From: Halomicrobium salinisoli
Lineage (GTDB): Archaea > Halobacteriota > Halobacteria > Halobacteriales > Haloarculaceae
Direction of reading: 5' to 3'
Length of the DNA stretch: 64,000 nucleotides
NCBI RefSeq assembly: GCF_020405185.1
Contig: NZ_CP084463.1
Location: 1,240,001 to 1,304,000, forward strand
Numbering within the stretch: position 1 is the first letter of the stretch; each line of letters opens with the position of its first letter. Of this stretch, positions 52,919 to 62,749 are shown piece after piece. The notes below the pieces were generated by a model. It saw only the letters and a list, made by a program, of their open reading frames with translations. It was not told the DNA's origin and made no database searches. The position numbers were made by a program, and so were the translations under genes.

Positions 52919-53355
52919 TGGTAGTCGCCGACGTCCTGACCGAGCAACACGCCTACGTGACGTTCACCGTGTTGCTGTGTATCGGGCTGTACATGCTGAT
53001 CGCCAACGACCACCTAGTGAAGAAGATCATCGGGCTGAACCTGTTCCAGACGGCGATCTTCCTCTTTTTCGTGGCCTCCGCCTACGTCGACGGCGGGTCG
53101 GTGCCGATCATCCCGAAGAAGCCGCCGGCCGGCGAGGTGTACGTCAGCCCGCTCCCGCACGTCATCGTGCTTACCGCCATCGTCGTCGGCGTCGCGCTCA
53201 CCGCCGTCGGGCTGGCGCTGTGCATCCGCATCTACACCGAGTACGGGACGCTCCGCGTGGACGTCCTGCGCGAGGTGATGCGCGACGAGGGGACGCTCCC
53301 GGGCGACGAGCCCGACGAGGTCCCGACCGTCGAGGACGGGGGTGAGTCGGCGTGA
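52918..53355 (+). CDS. mrpC: Mrp antiporter subunit C (NuoK-like)
   Basis: 145 residues, three helices, NuoK-like. IGLNLFQTAIFLFF and VIVLTAIVVGVALTAVGLAL are the characteristic segments. ATG 52918 overlaps the mrpB stop (TGATG). The C-terminus is acidic. Confidence 0.92.
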   Translation: MVVADVLTEQHAYVTFTVLLCIGLYMLIANDHLVKKIIGLNLFQTAIFLFFVASAYVDGGSVPIIPKKPPAGEVYVSPLPHVIVLTAIVVGVALTAVGLALCIRIYTEYGTLRVDVLREVMRDEGTLPGDEPDEVPTVEDGGESA

Positions 53356-54989
53356 CCGACGTCCTCCTCCCCCTCATGATCGTCGCGCCGATCCTCGCGG
53401 CGACACTGGCTCTGCTGCTCGGCCTGCGCTACGACCGGGCGGGGTGGCCGGTCGCCGCCGGCACGACGACGGTTCTGGTCGGGATGGCCGCCGCGCTCGC
53501 ACGTGCGGTCTACCCGCAGATCGGCGGCGAGGGCGGCCGCGTGATCCACGAGCTCGGCGGCTGGGAGCGCCCGTACGGCATCGAACTCGTGGCCGACGAG
53601 CTGTCGGCCGCGCTGGTGGTGCTGATCACGCTGGTCTCGCTGGCGACGCTCGTGTTCGCCCGCGTGGCCGGCCCGCGCGGCAACGCCTTCTACGCGGGCT
53701 ACCTGCTGCTGACCGGCGGGGTCCTCGGCGTGGCGCTGACCGGCGACATGTTCAACATGTTCGTCTTCCTCGAGATCACCGGGCTGACGACCTACGCCCT
53801 GGTCGCGTCGGACCGCGCCGGCGCGAGCGCCTACGCCGCGCTGAAGTACCTGATGGTCGGGACCGTCGGCGCGTCGCTGTACCTGATCGGCGTCGGCTAC
53901 GTGTTCCTGGCCACGGGGTCGCTGAACATGATCGACCTCAGGTCGGCCATCGCCGAGGTGGGCTACACCGACCCGCTGATCCAGGCCGGCTTCGCGTTCG
54001 TCGTCGCCGGGTTCGCGCTGAAGATCGCGCTCTTCCCGATGCACACCTGGCAGCCGGACGCCTACCAGCGGGCGCCCGACGCCGTGACGACGTACATCTC
54101 GGCGCTGGTGTCGACCGCCGCCGCGTACGCGCTGCTCCGGGTGACCTACACCGTCTTCACCGTCGAGTTCCTCGCCAGGAACGACGCGATCACCACGGGC
54201 GTCATGATCGCCGCGGGGATCTCCATCGTCGCCGGCTCCGCGCTCGCGGCGATGCAGACCGACCTCAAGCGGACCTTCGCGTACTCGTCGGTCGCCCAGT
54301 TCGGGATGATCGCCGCGGCGGCGATGATCGCCAACGAGACGGCGCTTCTCGGCGCCATCGTCCACCTGCTCGGCCACGGGCTCATGAAGTTCGGCCTGTT
54401 CCTGGCCGTCGGCATGCTGGGCCTGGGCTACGGCGTCGAGACGATCGACGACCTCGCCAGCCTCGCCCGTCGGGCGCCGTACACGACCGGAGCGATGACG
54501 GTCCTCGGGCTGGCGCTCGTCGGCGTCCCGCCCTCGATCGGCATGCTCGGGAAGTGGTACATCGCCCTCGGCGCGGTCGAGTCCGGCGCCGCGGGCGACC
54601 CCGCCGGCCTCGCCGTCGCCGGCGTCATCTTCGTTAGCACGCTGCTGACGCTCGCCTACGTCGGCCGCATCGTCGAGCAACTGTACTTCGCGGGCGTCGA
54701 CGAGACCGGCCACGACGAGGGCGTCCACGCCGCCGACGGCGGCGTCGCGGAGGGGGACCGCGTGGCCGAGGACGAGCGCGCGGCGGACGACTCCGTCGGC
54801 CTCGCCCGCCCCACAGAGGGCGCCCCGGAGGTCCCGATCCCGGGCGTCCCGGACCGGGTCCCGCCCGCGAGCCTCGCCGTGCTCGTCGGCGCGACGCTGG
54901 TCGCCGTCGGGCTCGGGTTCGCCGGGTTCCTCGCCTTCGAGCTGTTCGAGCCGTTCATCCAGGAGGTGTTCGCCTATGCAGGTCGCTGA
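53352..54989 (+). CDS. mrpD: Mrp antiporter D-type subunit 1
   Basis: 545 residues from GTG. About 14 helices with FVFLEITGLTTYALVA, GFALKIALFPMHTWQPDAY and the conserved Lys/Glu of proton-pumping subunits. It is a homologue of NuoN/L/M. The C-terminal part has an acidic loop near 450-490 before the last helix. Overlaps the next gene by 14 bases. Confidence 0.92.
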   Translation: MTDVLLPLMIVAPILAATLALLLGLRYDRAGWPVAAGTTTVLVGMAAALARAVYPQIGGEGGRVIHELGGWERPYGIELVADELSAALVVLITLVSLATLVFARVAGPRGNAFYAGYLLLTGGVLGVALTGDMFNMFVFLEITGLTTYALVASDRAGASAYAALKYLMVGTVGASLYLIGVGYVFLATGSLNMIDLRSAIAEVGYTDPLIQAGFAFVVAGFALKIALFPMHTWQPDAYQRAPDAVTTYISALVSTAAAYALLRVTYTVFTVEFLARNDAITTGVMIAAGISIVAGSALAAMQTDLKRTFAYSSVAQFGMIAAAAMIANETALLGAIVHLLGHGLMKFGLFLAVGMLGLGYGVETIDDLASLARRAPYTTGAMTVLGLALVGVPPSIGMLGKWYIALGAVESGAAGDPAGLAVAGVIFVSTLLTLAYVGRIVEQLYFAGVDETGHDEGVHAADGGVAEGDRVAEDERAADDSVGLARPTEGAPEVPIPGVPDRVPPASLAVLVGATLVAVGLGFAGFLAFELFEPFIQEVFAYAGR

Positions 54990-56961
54990 TCTACTCGAAC
55001 TCAGACCGCTGTTGGCCGTGCTCGTATCGGTCGTCGCGACCGTCCTGATCGTCGCCAGCCACCGCCGCCCGAACCTCCGTGAGGGGTGGACGATCCTGGC
55101 GGCAGTGACCAAGTTCGGCATCGTCCTGTCGATGCTCCCGGCGGTGCTGGACGGGCGGGTGTTCGAGACGAGCGTCGTCACCTTCCTCCCCGGCGTCGAG
55201 TTCACGCTGCGGGCGGACCCCCTCGGGATGCTCTTCGCCGTCCTCGCCTCCGGGCTGTGGATCGTCACCTCGTTCTACAGCATCGGCTACATGCGCGGGC
55301 TCTCCGAGCCCAACCAGACGCGGTACTTCGCCGCGTTCGCGATGTCGCTGTCGGCCACGATGGGCATCGCCTTCGCGGCCAACCTCGTGACGATCTTCGT
55401 GTTCTACGAGATCCTCTCGATCGCCACGTACCCGCTCGTGGCCCACGACGAGGACGAGCGCGCCCGCTCGGCCGGCCGGAAGTACCTCGCGTACACCCTG
55501 TTCGGCGGCGGCGTGCTCGTGCTCGCGGGCACGGTGATGGTCTACTGGCTCACCGCCCAGTACGGCGGCGCGACGGTCGACTTCGCCGGCGGCGGCATCC
55601 CGGCGCTGGCCGAGGCCGCCAGCCAGGACCCGATGATGGCGAGAATCGCATTCGTCCTACTCGCGATCGGCTTCGGCGTCAAGGCCGGCCTGATGCCGCT
55701 GCACCAGTGGCTCCCCGAGGCGATGGTCGCGCCGACGCCCGTCTCCGGCCTGCTACACGCCGTGGCGGTCGTCAAGTCCGGCGCCTTCGGCGTCTCCCGG
55801 GTCGTCCTCGACGTGTTCGGTCCGGAGGTGGTCTACGAACTCGGCGTCGGGATCCCCCTCTCGATCCTCGCCGCGGTCACGCTCACGGTGGCGAGTATCA
55901 TCGCGCTGCGGAAGGACCACCTCAAGCAGCGCCTGGCCTACTCGACGGTGTCCCAGCTGAGCTACATCGTCCTCGGGCTGGGCATCTTCGGCTGGCACGG
56001 CCTCGTCGGCGCCTTGCTGCACATCCCCGCGCACGCGTTCATGAAGCTCACCCTGTTCTTCTGCGCCGGCGCCATCCACGTCGAGACCCACACCGACTAC
56101 ATCTCGAACATGGCGGGCATCGGCAAGCGGATGCCGCTGACGATGATCGCCTTCACCGTCGCCGCGGCGGGTATGGCCGGCATCCCGCTGGTCGCCGGCT
56201 TCGTCAGCAAGTACTACATGCTGATCGGCGGCGTCCAGATGGGCATGGAGCTGACGCCCGTCGGCTACTACCTCGCCGGCGCGCTCCTGCTGTCCGGCGT
56301 GCTGAACATCGGCTACTTCTGGCCCGTCGTCTACACCGCCTTCTTCGAGGCGGAGGACGACCACGACGCCAAGCCGCTGGTCGACTTCCCGCTGGGCGGC
56401 CAGCGCACCTCGACCATCGAGGACGTCCGGACCGACGGCGGTCGGGAAGACGAGAGCGATTCCGACGCAGAGAGCGATTCCGACGCCGGGAGCGACGACG
56501 GCGCTGACGAGAACCTCGCCGACGAACCGGAGATCCGCCACCCGACGCTGAACGACCCCGACCGCGAGTTCTCGGACCCGGCCGACCGGATCGACACCGG
56601 CGACTACGCGGTCGACCAGCACGCCTCGGACGCCGACGTGCCCCACAGCGAGGGCGACGGGGCGACGGCGGCGCAGGGTGACGACGAGAGCGGCGGCGAG
56701 ACCACCGAAGTGGCCGGCGACGCCCAGCACCAGACCGTCGACCACGACGCGGCGCCGGGCCACCACGGCGGCCCGCCGGCCGGCGGCTGGGAGCGGTACC
56801 GCGGACTGACTGCACTGTTCGGCCGCGAGTCGACCTGGTTCATGCTCGCGCCCATCCTGACGGCGATGGGCCTGGCCGTGCTGCTGGGGGTCGTCCCCGA
56901 CCACATGGCGTTCCTGGAGCTGATCGAACTGGTCGTCGAGACCCGGGGGGTGAGCCCCTGA
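54976..56961 (+). CDS. Mrp antiporter D-type subunit 2 with long acidic loop
   Basis: 661 residues. The core has FYEILSIATYPLVAHDED, GFGVKAGLMPLHQWLPEA and HIPAHAFMKLTLFFCAG. After the last core helix comes a loop of about 150 residues (from near 455 to 605) rich in Asp, Glu and His, then a final helix pair. It likely pumps protons. The loop is likely cytoplasmic or external and could bind cations. Confidence 0.9.
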   Translation: MQVADLLELRPLLAVLVSVVATVLIVASHRRPNLREGWTILAAVTKFGIVLSMLPAVLDGRVFETSVVTFLPGVEFTLRADPLGMLFAVLASGLWIVTSFYSIGYMRGLSEPNQTRYFAAFAMSLSATMGIAFAANLVTIFVFYEILSIATYPLVAHDEDERARSAGRKYLAYTLFGGGVLVLAGTVMVYWLTAQYGGATVDFAGGGIPALAEAASQDPMMARIAFVLLAIGFGVKAGLMPLHQWLPEAMVAPTPVSGLLHAVAVVKSGAFGVSRVVLDVFGPEVVYELGVGIPLSILAAVTLTVASIIALRKDHLKQRLAYSTVSQLSYIVLGLGIFGWHGLVGALLHIPAHAFMKLTLFFCAGAIHVETHTDYISNMAGIGKRMPLTMIAFTVAAAGMAGIPLVAGFVSKYYMLIGGVQMGMELTPVGYYLAGALLLSGVLNIGYFWPVVYTAFFEAEDDHDAKPLVDFPLGGQRTSTIEDVRTDGGREDESDSDAESDSDAGSDDGADENLADEPEIRHPTLNDPDREFSDPADRIDTGDYAVDQHASDADVPHSEGDGATAAQGDDESGGETTEVAGDAQHQTVDHDAAPGHHGGPPAGGWERYRGLTALFGRESTWFMLAPILTAMGLAVLLGVVPDHMAFLELIELVVETRGVSP

Positions 56962-58700
56962 TGCTCGAAGGGATCCCCCCGTTCGCGGTGCTGGCCGTCG
57001 CGGCGGTGCTGGCCGTCGTCCTGCCGCGGACGCTCGGCCACGTCGCCGGCGCCGCGGCGACCGGCTTCGTGTTCGTCCAGGCGCTCGTCCTCGATCCGGG
57101 GACCTACTACGACGTGACCTTCCTCGGGTTCGACGCCGTCCTGTTCAACGTCGACGAGTTTTCCCTGTTGATGGGGACCGTCGTCGGCTTCCTGGCGACG
57201 GCCGCAGTGATCTACGCCTACGGCAGCGACGCCTCCCGCTTGATGACGGCTATCGCGCTGACCTATCTCTCCTCGACGGTCGGCGCCGTCTACGCCGGCG
57301 ACTGGCTCACCCTGATCTTCTTCTGGGAGCTGATGGCCGTCACCTCGACGCTGCTGGTCTGGCACTACGGCGGCGAGGCGGTGCGGGCCGGCTACCGCTA
57401 CGCCATCTTCCACGGCACCGGCGGCGTGATCCTGCTCGGGGCGGTCGTCGTCCACTTCGCGGAGGTCGGGAGCTTCCTGTTCGCGGAGGGCGGCATCCAC
57501 CCGACGGCCGCCGCGCTGGCCGCGGTCGGCATCGGAATCAACACCGGGTTCGTCTTCCTGCACTCCTGGCTGCCCGACACCTACCCGCGGCCCCACCTGG
57601 CCGCCTCGGTGTTCCTCTCGGTGTTCACCACCAAGACCGCCGCCTACGTGATGTACCGCGCGTTCCCCGAGGGCGGCCTCTGGCTTGCCTACATGGGCGG
57701 CGCGATGGCGGTCTACGGGGCCTTCTTCGCCCTGCTGCAGTACGACCCGCGCCGCCTGCTCTCGTATCACATCCAGGCCCAGATCGGCTACATCCTCGCC
57801 GGCATCGGACTGGCGGGCGTGGTCGGCGAGAAGGCCCTCGCCGGCGGCTTCGCCCACCTGTTCAACAACGTCCTGTTCAAGAGCCTGCTGTTCATGACGA
57901 TGGGCGCGGTCATCTACCGGACCGGAATCGAGGACATCCGCGATCTCGGCGGGCTCTGGAAGGTGATGCCGATCACCTTCGTCCTCTATCTCGCCGGCGC
58001 GGCCTCGATCACGGCCGTGCCCGGGTTCAACGGCTTCATCTCGAAGGGGATGGTGCTCAGCGCGGCCCACGAGGTCCACAACGTCGAACTCCTGCTCGGC
58101 GAGGGGCTGCTGTGGTGGCTGCTGATCCTCGGCGGCGTCGGCACCTACATGTCGTTCATCAAACTGGGGTACTACGTCTTCTTCCACGGGGACGCCTCGA
58201 TCGACCCCGACGACGCCACCGCCTTCCAGACGGTCGGGATGGCGCTGGCCGCGGGGGCCTGCATCTACCTGGGCGTCGTCTGGCACGACCTGATCGCCCT
58301 GATGCCCCACACGGAGTACGTCCTCGAGGAGGTCCACCCCTACAGCACCGGCCACCTGATGGAGACGGCCGCGCTGATGACCGCCGGCTTCGTCGGCTTC
58401 TTCGCGCTGAAGAATCCGCTCGCGTGGCTGGCCCATCACATGCGCGACGTCGACGCCGTGCTCTTCCCCGCCGTTTACTACGGGAGCCGCGTGACCATCC
58501 GCGCCGTCACCGAGTCGTGGGCCGCCGTCGACCGCGTCGTCATGCGCCTGGCCGGCCTGACGATGTGGACGGCCACGCACCCGCGGGACGCCGCGGCGCG
58601 CGTCGGTATCGAGGGCGAACTGCGGGCCGGCATCGGCCGCAGCGTCCTGTTCGTCACCGTCGTCGCCGGGGCCGCGCTGCTGGTGATCCTCTACGGGTAA
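56961..58700 (+). CDS. Mrp antiporter D-type subunit 3
   Basis: 579 residues. FFWELMAVTSTLLVWH, FVFLHSWLPDTYPRPHLAAS and HLFNNVLFKSLLFMTMGAV are the proton-antiporter motifs. The last part has an amphipathic helix and a final anchor. Start overlaps the previous stop (TGATG). It ends the nine-gene operon. Confidence 0.9.
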   Translation: MLEGIPPFAVLAVAAVLAVVLPRTLGHVAGAAATGFVFVQALVLDPGTYYDVTFLGFDAVLFNVDEFSLLMGTVVGFLATAAVIYAYGSDASRLMTAIALTYLSSTVGAVYAGDWLTLIFFWELMAVTSTLLVWHYGGEAVRAGYRYAIFHGTGGVILLGAVVVHFAEVGSFLFAEGGIHPTAAALAAVGIGINTGFVFLHSWLPDTYPRPHLAASVFLSVFTTKTAAYVMYRAFPEGGLWLAYMGGAMAVYGAFFALLQYDPRRLLSYHIQAQIGYILAGIGLAGVVGEKALAGGFAHLFNNVLFKSLLFMTMGAVIYRTGIEDIRDLGGLWKVMPITFVLYLAGAASITAVPGFNGFISKGMVLSAAHEVHNVELLLGEGLLWWLLILGGVGTYMSFIKLGYYVFFHGDASIDPDDATAFQTVGMALAAGACIYLGVVWHDLIALMPHTEYVLEEVHPYSTGHLMETAALMTAGFVGFFALKNPLAWLAHHMRDVDAVLFPAVYYGSRVTIRAVTESWAAVDRVVMRLAGLTMWTATHPRDAAARVGIEGELRAGIGRSVLFVTVVAGAALLVILYG

Positions 58701-58740
58701 CCGGCGCACTGCGCCGTCCTCCTCGCTTCTCGACGGCTGT

Positions 58741-59898
58741 TCAGGACAGCTCTGCGGCCAGCTCCTCGGCGACGCGCTCGCCGAGCCCCTGCTTGTCGCC
58801 CTCGTACTCGCCGACGCCGTCGGGGCGGACGACCAGCGCTCGGGTGTCCGCCTCGCCCATCACGCTCGCGTCGTTGGCGACGACGAAGGCCATGTCGACG
58901 CGCTCGCGCGTCTCGTGCGCCCGCTCAATCAGCGCCTCGTCGCCGACTCCCGTCTCCGTCTTGAAGCCGACCACGGACAGGTCGGGGTACGCCTCGCGGA
59001 CCGAATCGACGAGCTTCGGCGTCGGCGAAAGCTCCAGCGTCAGCGACTCCCGGCCCGACTCGATCTTCTCGTCGCGGGCCGCGACGGTGTAGTCGGAGAT
59101 GGCCGCCGCGGAGACGAGCGCGTCGGCGTCGGCGCAGGCCGCGACCGTCGCCTCGGTCATCTCGGCGGCGCTCTCGACCCGCTCGACGTCGGCGTAGTGA
59201 ACGTCCGGGCCGTCGTGGACCAGCGTCACGTCCGCGCCCATGACGTGGCAGGCCCGCGCGACGGCGCGGCCCGTTCGGCCCGAGGCGCGGTTCGACAGCG
59301 TCCGGATCGGATCGACCGACTCCGTCGTCGCGCCGCTCGTGACGACGACGGACTCGCCGGCCAGCGTCTGCTCCGCGGTCGCCCGGGCCGTCGCGGTCGC
59401 GATGGCATCTTCCGTGGCTATCTTGGCCTTCCCCTCCTCGATCCGCGGGTCGACGAACTCGACGCCCCACGACTCGACGCGATCGATGGCCTCCAGCACG
59501 CCGGGGTGGTCGTACATCGGCTCGTGCATCGCCGGTGCGACCACGACCGGCACGTCCGCGCCCAGCGCCGTCGTCGCGCAGGTCGTCACGGGCGTGTCGT
59601 CGATCGCGGCCGCCACCTTCCCGACGGTGTTGGCCGTCGCCGGCGCGATCAGGAGGACGTCCGCCCACCCCTCGCGCCCGCACAGCTCCACGTGCTCGAC
59701 GGCGCCCGTGATCTCGGTGATCGGCTCGCGCCCCGTGGCGAACTCTACCGCCCAGGGGTGGACGATGCCCGTGGCGCTCTCGGTCAGCACGGCCCGAACC
59801 GACGCGCCCCGTCGGCGCAGCTCGTGCGCCAGTTCGACGGTCTTGACCGCCGCGATCGATCCGGTGACCCCCAGCGCCACGTTCACGTCCGAGAGCAT
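58741..59898 (-). CDS. coaBC: Bifunctional phosphopantothenoylcysteine synthetase/decarboxylase
   Basis: 385 residues. The CoaC flavoprotein half (1-175) has LGVTGSIAAVKTVEL, IAPATANTVGK and PAMHEPMYDHP; the CoaB half follows with TSGATTESVDPIR, SNRASGRTGRAVA and KTETGV. It makes 4'-phosphopantetheine in CoA synthesis. It converges with the Mrp operon. Confidence 0.94.
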   Translation of the reverse strand: MLSDVNVALGVTGSIAAVKTVELAHELRRRGASVRAVLTESATGIVHPWAVEFATGREPITEITGAVEHVELCGREGWADVLLIAPATANTVGKVAAAIDDTPVTTCATTALGADVPVVVAPAMHEPMYDHPGVLEAIDRVESWGVEFVDPRIEEGKAKIATEDAIATATARATAEQTLAGESVVVTSGATTESVDPIRTLSNRASGRTGRAVARACHVMGADVTLVHDGPDVHYADVERVESAAEMTEATVAACADADALVSAAAISDYTVAARDEKIESGRESLTLELSPTPKLVDSVREAYPDLSVVGFKTETGVGDEALIERAHETRERVDMAFVVANDASVMGEADTRALVVRPDGVGEYEGDKQGLGERVAEELAAELS

Positions 59899-59924
59899 TT
59901 GCCCCCTCTTTGCCGGGGCGAGTC

Positions 59925-61427
59925 TTATAGCCCCTGTTCGTCGCTACGGTCTCGAAGCGCCGCAGCGGCCACGAACGCCAGCACGGCGACGAGCGTCGCC
60001 AGCAGCGCGACGACAGCCCGACGGAGGCCGATCTGCGTCTGCGGCGGCGCGAGCAGCGGGACGAGGAACTCGTGGGCGAGCGCCACGGCGACCGCGCCGC
60101 CGCCGACGACGAGGCAGGACGCGGTGAGGTGGACGAACTCGCCGCGGCGCGTGTCGGCCAGGCGGCCGAGCTGGCGGCCGACGCTCGACGCGTGCGAGCC
60201 CAGGTCCCAGCACAGCAGCGCTCCGGCGACGCCCAGGAACACGACCGGATCGGGGACGGAACCGGCGGCGGCGATCGTCGAGACCGCGAGCAGGCCGCTG
60301 CCGACGGCGAACCCGGCGTCCGCGGCCGGAAGCAGGTCGTGGTCGACGCCCACCGCGACGAGCGGACTCGCGACGGCGAGCAGTACCGTGACGGCGACCA
60401 GAGCGACGGTCAGCCCGGCGAGCGGGGCGACGGCGACGGCCAGCGTCGGGACCGACGACGGGACGACGCCGTCGACGACGTGCGGTACGACGGTCAGGCC
60501 CAGTCCGAGCGGGACCGCCACCAGAATCGCCAGGACGCCGCCGGCGCGGTCCGCGAGCCACCCGCCGGGGTCCGACCCGAGGAACGTCACCACCAGTATC
60601 CGGACGCCCTCGGCGAGCAGGACGACCGACAGCAGGGCGACGACGCCCCAGAGGAGGGCCTGGATCGCGCCGGCGGTGAGCAGGGACCCGACCGGGCCGG
60701 GAACCAGCCGTCCCAGAATCGGCGTCCGGAGCGACAGCAGCGCCAGCACGACCTGCCCGGCCAGCACCGCCCAGTAGCCGCGCGGCGCGTCGGCGCCGTC
60801 GACGTCCCGGAGCACGTCGCGGAGCGATCGCTCGTCGGGATCGGTGGCCGGCAGCCAGTCGTCGAGCACGGGACTGACCCGCGACAGCAGCGCCAGGACC
60901 AGCAGCACCTGGCCCTGTATCGCCACCAGCGCGACCAGCGGCGTCGCCGTCGTCACCGCTAGCCCCACCACGGCCACAGCGACCCAGGACAGGTGGACGA
61001 ACGCCCCGAGGAACGTCACCCCGAGAGCGACGACGAAGACGGTCGCGACGTTCCGGCCCGGCACGCGCCAGAGTTCCCAGTCCCGGTCGAACCCGCCGTC
61101 GACCGCGTTGGCCGTCGCGAAGGCCACGCCGACGGTCGTCGCGACGAGGAGCCAGAGGCCGGGCCCGTCGAGCGCGAGCGCGTACCCGGCGACCAGCAGG
61201 AGGCTCCCGACCACCGTCACCGCGCTGGCCGCGGCGCGCCCGCGACGGCGGTCGCCGGTCGCCCATCGGACGCCGCCGCCGACGGCGAGCGCACCGAGCG
61301 ACCCGACGACCGCCGGCACCGGTCCGGCGACGGCCGTCCCGATGGCCAGCGCGACCGACAGCGCCGCGGCGACGGCGACCGTCGCCGTCCGACGCGCCGG
61401 CCGAAAGACCGGGGCTCGGCCGGTCAT
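59925..61427 (-). CDS. DUF7519 multi-pass membrane protein
   Basis: 500 residues, more than ten helices, with almost no charged motif. Start ATG 61427 overlaps the DUF58 stop by four bases. It is the last gene of the DUF4129-DUF7269-DUF58-DUF7519 operon, conserved in haloarchaea and thought to act in envelope or surface protein handling; role is not known. Confidence 0.8.
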   Translation of the reverse strand: MTGRAPVFRPARRTATVAVAAALSVALAIGTAVAGPVPAVVGSLGALAVGGGVRWATGDRRRGRAAASAVTVVGSLLLVAGYALALDGPGLWLLVATTVGVAFATANAVDGGFDRDWELWRVPGRNVATVFVVALGVTFLGAFVHLSWVAVAVVGLAVTTATPLVALVAIQGQVLLVLALLSRVSPVLDDWLPATDPDERSLRDVLRDVDGADAPRGYWAVLAGQVVLALLSLRTPILGRLVPGPVGSLLTAGAIQALLWGVVALLSVVLLAEGVRILVVTFLGSDPGGWLADRAGGVLAILVAVPLGLGLTVVPHVVDGVVPSSVPTLAVAVAPLAGLTVALVAVTVLLAVASPLVAVGVDHDLLPAADAGFAVGSGLLAVSTIAAAGSVPDPVVFLGVAGALLCWDLGSHASSVGRQLGRLADTRRGEFVHLTASCLVVGGGAVAVALAHEFLVPLLAPPQTQIGLRRAVVALLATLVAVLAFVAAAALRDRSDEQGL

Positions 61428-62749
61428 CGCGACCACCGCTCCGTCGCCCGTTCGATCGCCCGCGGCAGCGGCGCGTCTACGTCCCAGTCGACGACGCGTC
61501 CGATTCGTCGGACGCGGTCGATCCGCTCGCGCCGCTCGATTCGCTCGACGGCGTTTCCGGGCGTCTCGTCGCTCGTCAGGTCGGGGCTGACGACCGTCAC
61601 GTCGCGGTCGCGGGCCGACAGCGCCGCGGCGACGTCCGCGGCCTCGTCGTCGAGCAGCGGCGAGCAGAACAGCACCTGCGCCCGGTCGGGCAGCCGCTGG
61701 TGCAGTTCGGGCACGTCAGTCGGCCCGCGGCGCGCCCCGCGACCGATCGACGGCCCGTCGCCGGACGCCCCGTACAGGAAGACCCGGCCGTCGAACCCCG
61801 CCGCCGTTGCCGCCCCGTCGCTCGGCGCCGCGTCGGGGTGGGCCTCGTGGATCAGCAGCCGCCGCAGCCTGAGCGCCTGCGTCCGGCCCGTCCCGGGCGC
61901 CAGATACGCGCCGTCGTCGTACAGCGCGGCGCCGACGCGGTCGTCGCCGTCGAGCAGCGCCGTGCCGACCCGCTCCGCCGCGTACTTCGCGAACTGGGTC
62001 GCCGTCGGGGAGCGGTCGGTCCGTGCAAACTCGAGGCGCGCGTCCACGAGCACCACGACGGCTGCGCTGCGCCGCGCCTCGTACTGGACCGCGGTCAGCT
62101 CCCCGGTGCGGGCGAAGCGCTTCCAGTCCACTCGCCGCATCGAGTCCGTCGACTCGTACTCGCGGACCCCGTAGAACGAGACGCCCTCGCCGGGGTCGTC
62201 GGCCTCGTTGCGACCGGGGTAGGGCAGCGTCTGCGTCCCCGGCGACACTTCGTCGACGGTGACCCGGCAGGACAGCTCCGAGTCGGCGCGGACCGTCTCC
62301 CGGACCTCCTCGTCGCCGGACAGCGACCGGCAGACGACGGTCGTCTCCCCGAACGCGTGGTCGCCCCGGCGAGCGCGGACGGCGTAGGAGAACGTCGCCC
62401 TCTCGCCCGGCTCCAGCGCGGTCCCGAACCGCGGCGACCCCTCGACGACCGCCAGCCGCGAGGGGACGCCGTCGACCAGCCTGACGTCGTGGAGGGGCGC
62501 CGCCCCGTCGTTGGTCACCGCGACGGTCACTTCGACGCGCTCCCCGGGCATCGGCGACGCCGTCGACAGCGTCCGCTCCAGCGTCAGGTCGGGCCGGGGC
62601 GCCGGCGTGGCGGCCTCGTAGGCGGCGTACACGAGGCCGACGGCGGCCGCCGACAGCAGCACGGGCTGGCTCGTCGTCACGCCGGCGGCGCCGGCGACCA
62701 GCGCGACCGAGAGGCCGACGTCGCGGTGGGAGACCGCCTCGAGAGTCAC
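61424..62749 (-). CDS. DUF58 domain protein
   Basis: 441 residues from GTG 62749. Two helices at the start, a beta-sandwich (about 50-180), and the DUF58 motif VREYESTDSMRRVDWKRFAR then a vWA-like fold (VVVLVDARLEF). DUF58 proteins usually occur with MoxR AAA ATPases. It overlaps both neighbours. Confidence 0.87.
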   Translation of the reverse strand: MTLEAVSHRDVGLSVALVAGAAGVTTSQPVLLSAAAVGLVYAAYEAATPAPRPDLTLERTLSTASPMPGERVEVTVAVTNDGAAPLHDVRLVDGVPSRLAVVEGSPRFGTALEPGERATFSYAVRARRGDHAFGETTVVCRSLSGDEEVRETVRADSELSCRVTVDEVSPGTQTLPYPGRNEADDPGEGVSFYGVREYESTDSMRRVDWKRFARTGELTAVQYEARRSAAVVVLVDARLEFARTDRSPTATQFAKYAAERVGTALLDGDDRVGAALYDDGAYLAPGTGRTQALRLRRLLIHEAHPDAAPSDGAATAAGFDGRVFLYGASGDGPSIGRGARRGPTDVPELHQRLPDRAQVLFCSPLLDDEAADVAAALSARDRDVTVVSPDLTSDETPGNAVERIERRERIDRVRRIGRVVDWDVDAPLPRAIERATERWSR

